Part shown: positions 1 to 6,828 of the stretch, piece by piece | Position numbering within the stretch: position 1 is the first letter of the stretch | How the letters are laid out: each line of letters starts with the position of its first letter | Assembly (NCBI GenBank): GCA_027622635.1 | Contig: JAQBYK010000001.1 | Span: 1 to 29,692, forward strand | From: a bacterium | GTDB taxonomy: Bacteria > Patescibacteriota > Gracilibacteria > UBA1369 > LOWO2-01-FULL-3 | Direction of reading: 5' to 3' | DNA: 29,692 bases | Translations under genes and position numbers: made by a program | The notes under the pieces: generated by a model | What the model was told of the DNA's origin: nothing | The model's input: the letters and a program-made list of their open reading frames with translations, nothing else | Databases searched by the model: none

Positions 1-2
1 AA

Positions 3-713
3 CTTTGGGGAAATATCAGAAATTTAGTCAAATTTGGTGCTTCTGAGGATGAAATTTGGGCTGCCATTGAAGCTATACAAAACAGTCTTGATGATATCGA
101 TTATGAAAATGTTTTTGGAGAGAATTCTGTAGAATTCTACGACGTAGAGTTTGGAGAAAATCCGGCCTGGTATTGGGATGATGTTATGACTACGCGGAAG
201 AAGGGCATAATAAACGGGTATAGCGATGATGATGGATTGACTGGTTACTTTGGACCTGGAGACAATGTAACCTATGCAGAGGCGCTTAAGATGACCTTGG
301 AAGCTGCAGGATATGGAGAGGCATCTCACAATGAAAACATATTTTGGTATGAGGGATATCTTGTTAGATTGGACGAGCTTTCTCTACCCGGGCTTAATCG
401 TGGAAGTTATGAGTGGAATGCCACTGCACCTCGGGGAGACATTCTTATGATGGTAAATGGCATTTTCGGATTGGAAGCCGTTGATTATGTGGATGGCACA
501 TTCCCGGATGTATCCGCTAGTGACTCAATTGCAGATGACGCAATGGCATCTTACTTGGCCGGAATATTTACCGGTGCCGGCGAAACGGGAAATCTTAATC
601 CAAATGACTTTATAGATAGGGCATCTTTTGCTAAAGTGATTAACGTTGGATATGATTATTTATCAGATGAAAACTTTACAGATACACTAAAGACATTTAA
701 TCAAAAATTGTAA
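3..713 (+). CDS. S-layer homology (SLH) domain protein, C-terminal part
   Basis: The reading frame is open from the window edge (first full codon at position 3), so the true start lies upstream and the ATG at 186 is internal. About 236 residues are visible. They contain SLH-like stretches: YFGPGDNVTYAEALKMTLEAA is followed by a second copy-like block around FPDVSASDSIADDAMASYL, GIFTGAGETGNLNPNDFIDRASFAKVI. SLH modules anchor exported proteins to secondary cell-wall polymers, so this is probably a cell-surface protein. Its stop overlaps the start of the next gene (TAATG), suggesting translational coupling. Any N-terminal domains are outside the window, so the specific function is unknown. Confidence 0.75.
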   Translation, partial: LWGNIRNLVKFGASEDEIWAAIEAIQNSLDDIDYENVFGENSVEFYDVEFGENPAWYWDDVMTTRKKGIINGYSDDDGLTGYFGPGDNVTYAEALKMTLEAAGYGEASHNENIFWYEGYLVRLDELSLPGLNRGSYEWNATAPRGDILMMVNGIFGLEAVDYVDGTFPDVSASDSIADDAMASYLAGIFTGAGETGNLNPNDFIDRASFAKVINVGYDYLSDENFTDTLKTFNQKL

Positions 714-1093
714 TGAATCAAAAAGAAACAGGTCGCTACATAGCCCTGGCAGGTGCAGCCCTTGTCCTAATAGGCGGAGCATTTGACTGGGATCATGCAG
801 CGGGGTTTCACCTAAAAGCATATGAAGCTCCGGATTGGATGATAGCTGCGGGTGCGGCAGTGATTGCAATACTATTTCTCTTAATCAAGAAAATACCAAT
901 TTGGATTTCTTTGTTCTTCATTGCAATAGTCATAGCGGTTGGGGTATTTGATTTTTATGCGATCATGAGTACGAATTCCGATGAAGGAATAAGGATAAGC
1001 GTTGGGCAAGGTCTTTATCTTACAATCGCAGGCGGTATCCTCGCGACAATCGGAATAATTTCGCACATAGTGAAGAACAAAAGTGCAGAATAA
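713..1093 (+). CDS. small four-helix membrane protein, unknown function
   Basis: A protein of 126 residues that I do not recognise. It has four likely membrane helices (about residues 9-23, 42-58, 61-82 and 96-118), a short Asp/His-containing loop after the first helix (FDWDHAAGFH) and a lysine-rich C-terminus. There is no signal peptide apart from the first helix and no catalytic motif. The ATG overlaps the stop of the preceding SLH gene by one base, so the two are probably co-transcribed and the membrane protein may serve the same surface structure; that is inference. The ilv promoter begins immediately after its stop codon. Confidence 0.6.
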   Translation: MNQKETGRYIALAGAALVLIGGAFDWDHAAGFHLKAYEAPDWMIAAGAAVIAILFLLIKKIPIWISLFFIAIVIAVGVFDFYAIMSTNSDEGIRISVGQGLYLTIAGGILATIGIISHIVKNKSAE

Positions 1094-1094
1094 C

Positions 1095-1122
1095 TTTACA
1101 AAAAAAAGATCTCTGCTAATAT
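1095..1122 (+). promoter_or_regulatory. promoter of the branched-chain amino acid operon
   Basis: TTTACA (1095-1100) and TAATAT (1117-1122) are separated by 16 bp, a good sigma-70-type match. Transcription would begin about 7 nt past the -10, at or within a base or two of the ATG at 1130. The leader peptide would then be translated from a leaderless mRNA. Confidence 0.65.
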
Positions 1123-1129
1123 CAACACA

Positions 1130-1177
1130 ATGAAACGTCTCATACTAATTATTTCAGTGCTAATTATTATCCTCTAG
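1130..1177 (+). CDS. branched-chain amino acid leader peptide (attenuation peptide)
   Basis: The short frame ATG...TAG encodes MKRLILIISVLIIIL. Eleven of its 15 residues are Ile (6), Leu (4) or Val (1), the composition expected of an ilv-type leader peptide. It lies between the promoter at 1095-1122 and the terminator at 1209-1237, and the ilv biosynthesis genes follow. There is no Shine-Dalgarno sequence. The predicted transcription start is at the ATG, so initiation is probably leaderless, as reported for ilv leader peptides of some actinobacteria. A ribosome finishing at the TAG (1175-1177) would cover the 5' part of the antiterminator strand at 1180-1192. A ribosome stalled on the early Ile/Leu codons would leave it free. 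It is too short to be a functional protein. Confidence 0.8.
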   Translation: MKRLILIISVLIIIL

Positions 1178-1237
1178 TCCAGAGAGACGTTTGCATTAAA
1201 AGTAAAAACCTCTCTGCACTGCAAAGAGGATTTTTTT
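1133..1237 (+). promoter_or_regulatory. ilv operon transcription attenuator
   Basis: Three competing helices are visible. 1:2 pairs 1133-1141 (AAACGTCTC, inside the leader peptide) with 1184-1192 (GAGACGTTT), 9 perfect pairs. 2:3, the antiterminator, pairs 1180-1186 (CAGAGAG) with 1210-1216 (CTCTCTG), 7 perfect pairs, extended by 1189-1192 with 1206-1209 after a two-base bulge. 3:4, the terminator, pairs 1209-1217 with 1221-1229 and ends in seven T. Helix 2:3 excludes both others. This is the logic of the enterobacterial ilv/leu/thr attenuators: starvation for Ile, Leu or Val stalls the ribosome early, 2:3 forms and transcription continues into the operon. Confidence 0.8.
1209..1237 (+). terminator. 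attenuator terminator hairpin
   Basis: CCTCT (1209-1213) pairs with AGAGG (1225-1229), followed by one C/A mismatch and TGC/GCA closing a three-base loop. Seven T follow at 1231-1237. It lies 54 bp before the first structural gene and is the off-state of the attenuator. Confidence 0.8.
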
Positions 1238-1291
1238 ATTTGAAAATTGTAATGTTTGAAAATTGAAAATTATAAATTGTAAATTAATTAT

Positions 1292-3130
1292 ATGGTCACA
1301 CTAAACGAAAATTTCTACACCCTTCAATGCATAAACTGCAAAGCGGAATTTGATGAGCACACAACCTGCACAAAGTGCCTCAAATGTGGCTGTTCTCTTG
1401 ACGTAATCTACAACTATGATTTTATTAAGCAGCGATTAAATCTCTACGCGCTCAAGCATTCGCCCATATCGGCACTAAAATACCTGACATTCTATCCGAT
1501 CATAGATTTATCGAAAATCATCACTTTAAACGAAGGTGGAACACCACTTCACCACTGCAAAAATCTTTCAAAAAAATATAAACTAAACAATCTTTTCATA
1601 AAAAATGAAGGAGCAAACCCAACCGGAGTATTCAAAGATAGAGGCACACTTGTAGAAATAACGAAAGCCCAGGAAATGGGGGCAAAAGCGGTTTGTTTTG
1701 CATCAACAGGAAACATGGCTGCATCTGTAGCCGCCTATTGTACTCAGGCAAAACTTCCTTGCTACGTTTTGGTACCGGAAGGAACCCCAATCGGAAAATT
1801 GGCGCAAACACTTTCATATGGCGCAAGAATAATCCAGGTACGTGGCACATACTCTCAGTGTTCTAAATTGGCCGAACAAATGGCCAAGAAGCACGGCTTC
1901 TTTTTGGCGGGAGATTATGCGTTCAGACTTGAAGGTCAAAAATCTCAGGCATACGAAATAGCCGAACAGCTGGGTTGGAAAGCTCCTGATTATCTCGTGT
2001 GCCCGGTTGGAGTAGGCACAAACATATCGGCAATTTGGAAAGGATTCAGTGAGCTTCATAAATTAGACTTAATCGACAAGCTCCCAAAAATAATAGCGGT
2101 ACAACCTGATGGATGTGATGTTGTTGTTCGAGCCTTTAATTCCAAAAGCAAAAAATTAGTGGAAATCGAAAAACCAAACACCGTGTGTAGCGCAGTCGCG
2201 GTTTCAATGCCATTCGATGGAATGAAAGTACTAAAAGCTCTAAAAGATTCCGGTGGTTGTGGAGTTAGCATACCTGACGAAGAAGTTCTGGCAATTGAGC
2301 AAACTTTAGCCAGAGAAGAGGCTATATTTGTTGAACCGTCGGGTGCTCTTCCTCTTGCCGCAGTGGCAAAGTTAAGTGAGAAAGGATTCTTTAAAAAAGA
2401 TGACACCATTGTTTGTGTGGCAACAGGTAATGGGCTCAAAGACCCAAAATCCGCGGTAAAAATTATTCCGGACCCTCCCACAATTGATCCCGAATTATCA
2501 GAAGTAGACAATTACCTTAAATACAAACTTTATCAAATCCAATCCGAGGGGGTTAAAAATCGAAGTAAAATTCTTTGGAAAAAAATTCCTTCGGAAAAAG
2601 ATTTAAAAAAGATTGTCCATGATGAATTCGGAATCAATTTAAGTAAGGCGGTATTGAAAGGCACTACTGATAGCATCAAAAAATTTGAGACAAAAGGCAA
2701 GAAGATAAATAAACAAGATATTCAAAATATTATTGAAGAACAGCTGGACGAATATAATCAGAAGGAAAAACATCTCAAGATAATAGATTTCGAAGTTAAA
2801 ACTTCTAAATACAAAGAGGCGGAGGCAAGTATTAAACTAAGCTATGGAAATAAAATACTTATTGAGCAGGCCAAGGGTGTAGGTGCGGTAGATGCGATAA
2901 TAAGTGCTCTAAAAAAAGCCATCAAAGGTCACGATAAACTGGAAATAAAACTAATAGACTACAATGTTGAAATATTCACGGGCGGTGTTGAAGCAGCAGT
3001 GAAAGTTGTTATGACCGCTATTGATAAAAATGGAAATCGTATCATCGCACAGGCTACATCACCTGACGTAATCGTAGCCTCGGTAAGTGCTTTTGAGAAA
3101 TGCTACAACTTCCTATACCACAGAAAATAA
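1292..3130 (+). CDS. threonine synthase-like PLP enzyme fused to a LeuA-type regulatory domain
   Basis: 612 residues. Residues 13-34 hold six cysteines (CINC, CTKCLKCGC), the zinc-ribbon N-terminus of archaeal-type threonine synthases. Residues 75-395 are a fold-type II PLP domain: NPTGVFKDRG with the PLP lysine K115, STGNM (138-142) and the glycine loop PVGVGTNISA. FKDRG favours threonine synthase (O-phosphohomoserine to threonine) over threonine dehydratase. Residues about 435-485 resemble the LeuA linker subdomain (FGINLS, KGKKINKQDIQNI). Residues about 495-608 match the LeuA allosteric dimerisation domain (GVGAVDAIISALKKAI, LIDYNVEIFTGG, ATSPDVIVASVSAFEKCYNF). The ordinary enzyme is about 350-450 residues, so the C-terminal 200 are an addition. 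As first gene of the ilv operon it may feed isoleucine synthesis and sense an end product. Activity (synthase, or deaminase replacing the absent ilvA) is unresolved. Confidence 0.85.
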   Translation: MVTLNENFYTLQCINCKAEFDEHTTCTKCLKCGCSLDVIYNYDFIKQRLNLYALKHSPISALKYLTFYPIIDLSKIITLNEGGTPLHHCKNLSKKYKLNNLFIKNEGANPTGVFKDRGTLVEITKAQEMGAKAVCFASTGNMAASVAAYCTQAKLPCYVLVPEGTPIGKLAQTLSYGARIIQVRGTYSQCSKLAEQMAKKHGFFLAGDYAFRLEGQKSQAYEIAEQLGWKAPDYLVCPVGVGTNISAIWKGFSELHKLDLIDKLPKIIAVQPDGCDVVVRAFNSKSKKLVEIEKPNTVCSAVAVSMPFDGMKVLKALKDSGGCGVSIPDEEVLAIEQTLAREEAIFVEPSGALPLAAVAKLSEKGFFKKDDTIVCVATGNGLKDPKSAVKIIPDPPTIDPELSEVDNYLKYKLYQIQSEGVKNRSKILWKKIPSEKDLKKIVHDEFGINLSKAVLKGTTDSIKKFETKGKKINKQDIQNIIEEQLDEYNQKEKHLKIIDFEVKTSKYKEAEASIKLSYGNKILIEQAKGVGAVDAIISALKKAIKGHDKLEIKLIDYNVEIFTGGVEAAVKVVMTAIDKNGNRIIAQATSPDVIVASVSAFEKCYNFLYHRK

Positions 3131-3142
3131 ACCAAACTATAA

Positions 3143-4066
3143 ATGTCTAAAACTTTTCCCTACACATACATAAAAGGAAGAACAACTAGGACAAAAGACG
3201 CAAAAGTGCCTATCCAATGCAAGGCCATTCAATATGGACTTGGTTGCTTTACCGGCATTCGCGGATTCTGGCATAAGAAAAAAAAGAATCTTTATCTATT
3301 CAGACTTGAAGATCACTACAAAAGACTTAAGAATTCTTCCAAACTTTTGGGAATGAAATTCGACTACACATATCCGGAGTTCAGAGAGATCATTTTTAAA
3401 TTGGTAAAACGCAATAAGGTCAAAGAAGACCTATATATAAGACCAACTCTATATGCGGCATCAACACTTCTCACACCTCGTTTTGATAACCCGGATGACG
3501 ATCTTGCCATTTACATGATATCTCTAAAAAATTATTTCAAAGCAGATCGAGGATTAAATGTTTGTATTAGCAGCTGGACCAGATTTAGTGACGACATCAT
3601 TCCGACAAAAGCAAAAAGTACCGGTGCATATGCCAATGGTGCGCTCGCAAAAACAGAAGCTTTGAGAAAAGGTTTCGATGAGCCAATATTCTTAGACGCA
3701 AAAGGCAATGTATGCGAAGCCAGTGGCGCCAACATTTTTGGCATAAAGAATGGAGTGATCTGGACTCCACCAACGACAGCCAGCATTTTAAACGGAATTA
3801 CTCGTGACAGCTTAATCAAACTCGCAAGGAAAGAACTCAAACTAAAAGTTGAAGAGAAAAATTTCAAGAAGGAAAAGCTATTTCAATTTGATGAATTATT
3901 CTTGTCGGGCACAGCAGCGAAAATCACTCCGGTAGCAAGTGTGGATAAAAAGAAAATTGGAAATGCATCGCTGGGTCCAATTACCGCGCAACTAAAAACA
4001 CTATATGACAAAGCTGTAATGACTGACCTAAAAGGTTACGAGAAATGGTGTACATCTATATATTAA
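3143..4066 (+). CDS. ilvE: branched-chain amino acid aminotransferase (class IV)
   Basis: 307 residues, normal for the family. It performs the last step of Val, Ile and Leu synthesis, moving the amino group of glutamate to the 2-oxo acid. Fold-type IV features are in order: YGLGCFTGIRGF near residue 31, the R-L-x-x-H-x-x-R-L element (54-62), the PLP lysine in TKAKSTGAYANGAL (K158 by alignment), E192 in CEASGANIF, the SILNGITRDSLIKLA segment, and LFLSGTAAKITPV near 252. The very close G-T-A-A match supports a branched-chain enzyme rather than D-amino acid aminotransferase or ADC lyase. It starts 12 bp after the upstream stop, with no Shine-Dalgarno sequence. Confidence 0.9.
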   Translation: MSKTFPYTYIKGRTTRTKDAKVPIQCKAIQYGLGCFTGIRGFWHKKKKNLYLFRLEDHYKRLKNSSKLLGMKFDYTYPEFREIIFKLVKRNKVKEDLYIRPTLYAASTLLTPRFDNPDDDLAIYMISLKNYFKADRGLNVCISSWTRFSDDIIPTKAKSTGAYANGALAKTEALRKGFDEPIFLDAKGNVCEASGANIFGIKNGVIWTPPTTASILNGITRDSLIKLARKELKLKVEEKNFKKEKLFQFDELFLSGTAAKITPVASVDKKKIGNASLGPITAQLKTLYDKAVMTDLKGYEKWCTSIY

Positions 4067-4073
4067 ATTAATC

Positions 4074-5759
4074 ATGACTAATCAAAATCTCAAAAAAAGG
4101 AGTTCACTTATGACGGATGGAGACGCTCGTGCTCCAAGTCGCGCTATGCTTCGTGGCACAGGATTTAAGGACGAAGATTTTAAAAAACCACTAATAGGGG
4201 TTGCCAGTTGTTGGAGTGAAATCACAACTTGTAATATGCACCTGGACAAATTAGCAAAGAGTGCAAGGGATGGAGTTTGGGATAACGAAGGGGCAGCGCA
4301 AATATTCGGGACAATCACAGTTTCCGATGGTATTTCCATGGGACATGAAGGTATGAAGTATTCACTTGTAAGCCGCGAAGTAATTGCTGACTCAATTGAG
4401 ACGGTTGCCGGCGCGCAGCGCTTTGATGGCCTGATTTGTGTAGGTGGTTGTGACAAGAATATGCCCGGATCCCTTATGGCAATCGCCAGAGTAAACGCAC
4501 CTGCAATATTCATATACGGAGGAACAATAATGCCGGGTAAATTTGAAGGAAAAGACATCGACATAGTTAGTATTTTCGAAGCCGTTGGCAAATTCCAGTC
4601 CAAAAAAATAGACGAAAAAGAATTTCACGAAATTGAATGCAATGCCTGCCCGGGGCCGGGATCATGTGGTGGCATGTACACCGCAAATACAATGTCATCA
4701 GCAATCGAAGCACTTGGGATGGCTTTGCCATATGGATCTACAACACCTGGAATTTCAACTGAAAAATTAGAAGAATGCGAAAAAGCGGGGAAACAAGTTC
4801 TGGAACTAATCAAAAACAACATCACTCCGGACAAAATTATGACAAAAAAAGCATTTGAAAATGCAATTACGGTAGCCCTGGTACTGGGTGGATCAACAAA
4901 TGCGGTTCTACATTTGTTAGCCATGGCTCATTGTATTGGGGTAGAGCTAAACTTAGAAGACTTCAATCGCTTGTCGGATAAAACCCCACAACTGGCAAAT
5001 CTAAAACCGGGAGGAAAATATGTGACAGTCGATCTACATCGTATAGGAGGACTTCCCGCTGTCATGAAAACGCTACTTGATGCAGGAATGATCCACGGAG
5101 AATGTATGACTGTTACTGGAAAAACTGTTGCGGAAAATTTAGAAAACGTTTCACATTTTTCAAAAGATCAGGACGTTGTTATGCAACTGGAAAATCCAAT
5201 AACCAAAACCGGCCCATTTGCAATATTGCACGGGAATCTGGCGCCTGAAGGTGCGGTTGTAAAAATTAAGGGACTAAAAGCAACCAAGCACAGTGGCCCT
5301 GCAAAAATTTATGATTGTGAAGAAGATGCATTCCACGCGATTGAGCAAGACAAAGTAAAAGCCGGTGACACAGTGGTAATAAGACATGAAGGACCCAAGG
5401 GCGGCCCGGGAATGCGCGAAATGCTGTCAGTCACCTCGGCACTAATCGGCAAAGGGATTGGCCACGAAGTTGCGCTTATTACAGATGGTCGCTTCTCAGG
5501 TGGAAGTCATGGATTCATCATAGGACACACAGCCCCGGAGGCATATGTTGGTGGACCTATCGCACTAATCAAGGACGGCGACATCATCAACATAGATTTG
5601 GAAAATAAATCAATGGACGTAGAACTCAGTGAAGAAGAGCTCGCAAAGCGCCTTGAAAACTGGACAAAACCGGCCCCTAAGTATAAATTTGGGGTCTTAC
5701 GCAAGTATATTGAAACAGTCGGCTCACCAAAATACGGTGCTATCACAGATAAATTTTAA
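4074..5759 (+). CDS. ilvD: dihydroxy-acid dehydratase
   Basis: 561 residues, full length. It dehydrates 2,3-dihydroxy-isovalerate and 2,3-dihydroxy-3-methylvalerate to the 2-oxo acids. All three iron-sulfur ligand positions of the [2Fe-2S] type are present: C53 in EITTCNMHL, C126 in GGCDKNMPGS and C198 in CPGPGSCGGMYTANTM. K128, next to the Mg-binding aspartate, is the lysine carbamylated in this family. The C-terminal signature HEGPKGGPGMREML and DGRFSGGSHGFIIGH is intact. The gene follows ilvE by 7 bp and precedes ilvC by 14 bp, so co-transcription is very likely. There is no Shine-Dalgarno motif. Confidence 0.95.
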   Translation: MTNQNLKKRSSLMTDGDARAPSRAMLRGTGFKDEDFKKPLIGVASCWSEITTCNMHLDKLAKSARDGVWDNEGAAQIFGTITVSDGISMGHEGMKYSLVSREVIADSIETVAGAQRFDGLICVGGCDKNMPGSLMAIARVNAPAIFIYGGTIMPGKFEGKDIDIVSIFEAVGKFQSKKIDEKEFHEIECNACPGPGSCGGMYTANTMSSAIEALGMALPYGSTTPGISTEKLEECEKAGKQVLELIKNNITPDKIMTKKAFENAITVALVLGGSTNAVLHLLAMAHCIGVELNLEDFNRLSDKTPQLANLKPGGKYVTVDLHRIGGLPAVMKTLLDAGMIHGECMTVTGKTVAENLENVSHFSKDQDVVMQLENPITKTGPFAILHGNLAPEGAVVKIKGLKATKHSGPAKIYDCEEDAFHAIEQDKVKAGDTVVIRHEGPKGGPGMREMLSVTSALIGKGIGHEVALITDGRFSGGSHGFIIGHTAPEAYVGGPIALIKDGDIINIDLENKSMDVELSEEELAKRLENWTKPAPKYKFGVLRKYIETVGSPKYGAITDKF

Positions 5760-5773
5760 TTAACCTAAAAACC

Positions 5774-6820
5774 ATGACAAAATTAAATTTCGGAGGCAAA
5801 GACGAAGAAGTTGTTACACGCGAAGAACTTCCTCTATCAAAGGCACAAGAAATATTGAAAGACGAAACTATCGCAGTCTTAGGCTACGGAGTGCAAGGGC
5901 CGGGTCAAGCAATGAACCTAAAAGACAACGGCATCAATGTAATAATCGGCCAAAGAAAAGGCGGTGATTCATGGGAAAAGGCCCTTAAAGACGGATGGGT
6001 GGAAGGCGAAACACTTTTTGAGCTTGAAGAAGCGGCAGAAAAGGGAACCGTATTAATGTATTTACTTTCAGATGCGGGACAGAAAATGTGTTGGCATAAG
6101 GTGCGACAGCACCTTAAAAAGGGAAATGCGCTATATTTCTCACATGGTTTTTCGATAGTTTACAAAGACCAAACCGGAGTTATACCACCGGAAGACGTGG
6201 ATGTGATTCTTGTCGCACCAAAAGGACCGGGAGGGAAACTAAGAGAACTCTTCCTAAAAGGAGAAGGTGTTAATTCAAGTTTTGCCATTCACCGGGACGC
6301 TACCGGTAATGCAAGAGATCGCGCTCTCGCACTTGGTATCGCGGTCGGATCAGGGTTCTTATTTGAAACTACATTTGAAAAAGAAGTTGTAAGCGATTTA
6401 ACAGGCGAAAGAGGTGTCCTTATGGGGGCAATAGCTGGAATAATGGAGGCTCAGTACAACATTCTTAGAAAAAACGGACACAGCCCATCAGAAGCTTTTA
6501 ACGAGACTGTTGAAGAAGCCACTCAAAGTTTAATTCCTTTAATAGGAGAAAACGGAATGGATTGGATGTACGCAAATTGCTCCACGACAGCTCAGAGAGG
6601 TGCATTGGATTGGAGACACAAATTCCGCGAGGCCACAGAACCGGTATTTGAAAAACTATATGACAGCGTCAAAACGGGAAAAGAAACAGAGATTGTACTT
6701 AAAGCGAATAGCGATCCAAATTATAAAGAAAAACTGAAAGAAGAACTCGACGAAATGGCAAAGTCGGAAATGTGGCAGGCAGGACGTACAGTTAGATCCT
6801 TGCGGCCAAAAGCCAGTTAA
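5774..6820 (+). CDS. ilvC: ketol-acid reductoisomerase, class I
   Basis: 348 residues. It isomerises and reduces acetolactate and acetohydroxybutyrate to the dihydroxy acids. The Rossmann motif GYGVQGPGQA is at 37-46. The cofactor loop IIGQRKGGDSW contains R61, K62 and S66, a pattern more like NADPH users of the fungal type. The catalytic SHG is at 123-125. Mg ligands D208 and E212 lie in SDLTGERGVLMGA, and the C-terminal knotted domain carries EATQSLIPLIGENGMDWM. The GPGQAMNLKDNG wording resembles the fungal and Bacteroidetes branch more than short E. coli-like or Bacillus-like enzymes; that is an impression, not a tree. Confidence 0.95.
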   Translation: MTKLNFGGKDEEVVTREELPLSKAQEILKDETIAVLGYGVQGPGQAMNLKDNGINVIIGQRKGGDSWEKALKDGWVEGETLFELEEAAEKGTVLMYLLSDAGQKMCWHKVRQHLKKGNALYFSHGFSIVYKDQTGVIPPEDVDVILVAPKGPGGKLRELFLKGEGVNSSFAIHRDATGNARDRALALGIAVGSGFLFETTFEKEVVSDLTGERGVLMGAIAGIMEAQYNILRKNGHSPSEAFNETVEEATQSLIPLIGENGMDWMYANCSTTAQRGALDWRHKFREATEPVFEKLYDSVKTGKETEIVLKANSDPNYKEKLKEELDEMAKSEMWQAGRTVRSLRPKAS

Positions 6821-6828
6821 GAAATCAG

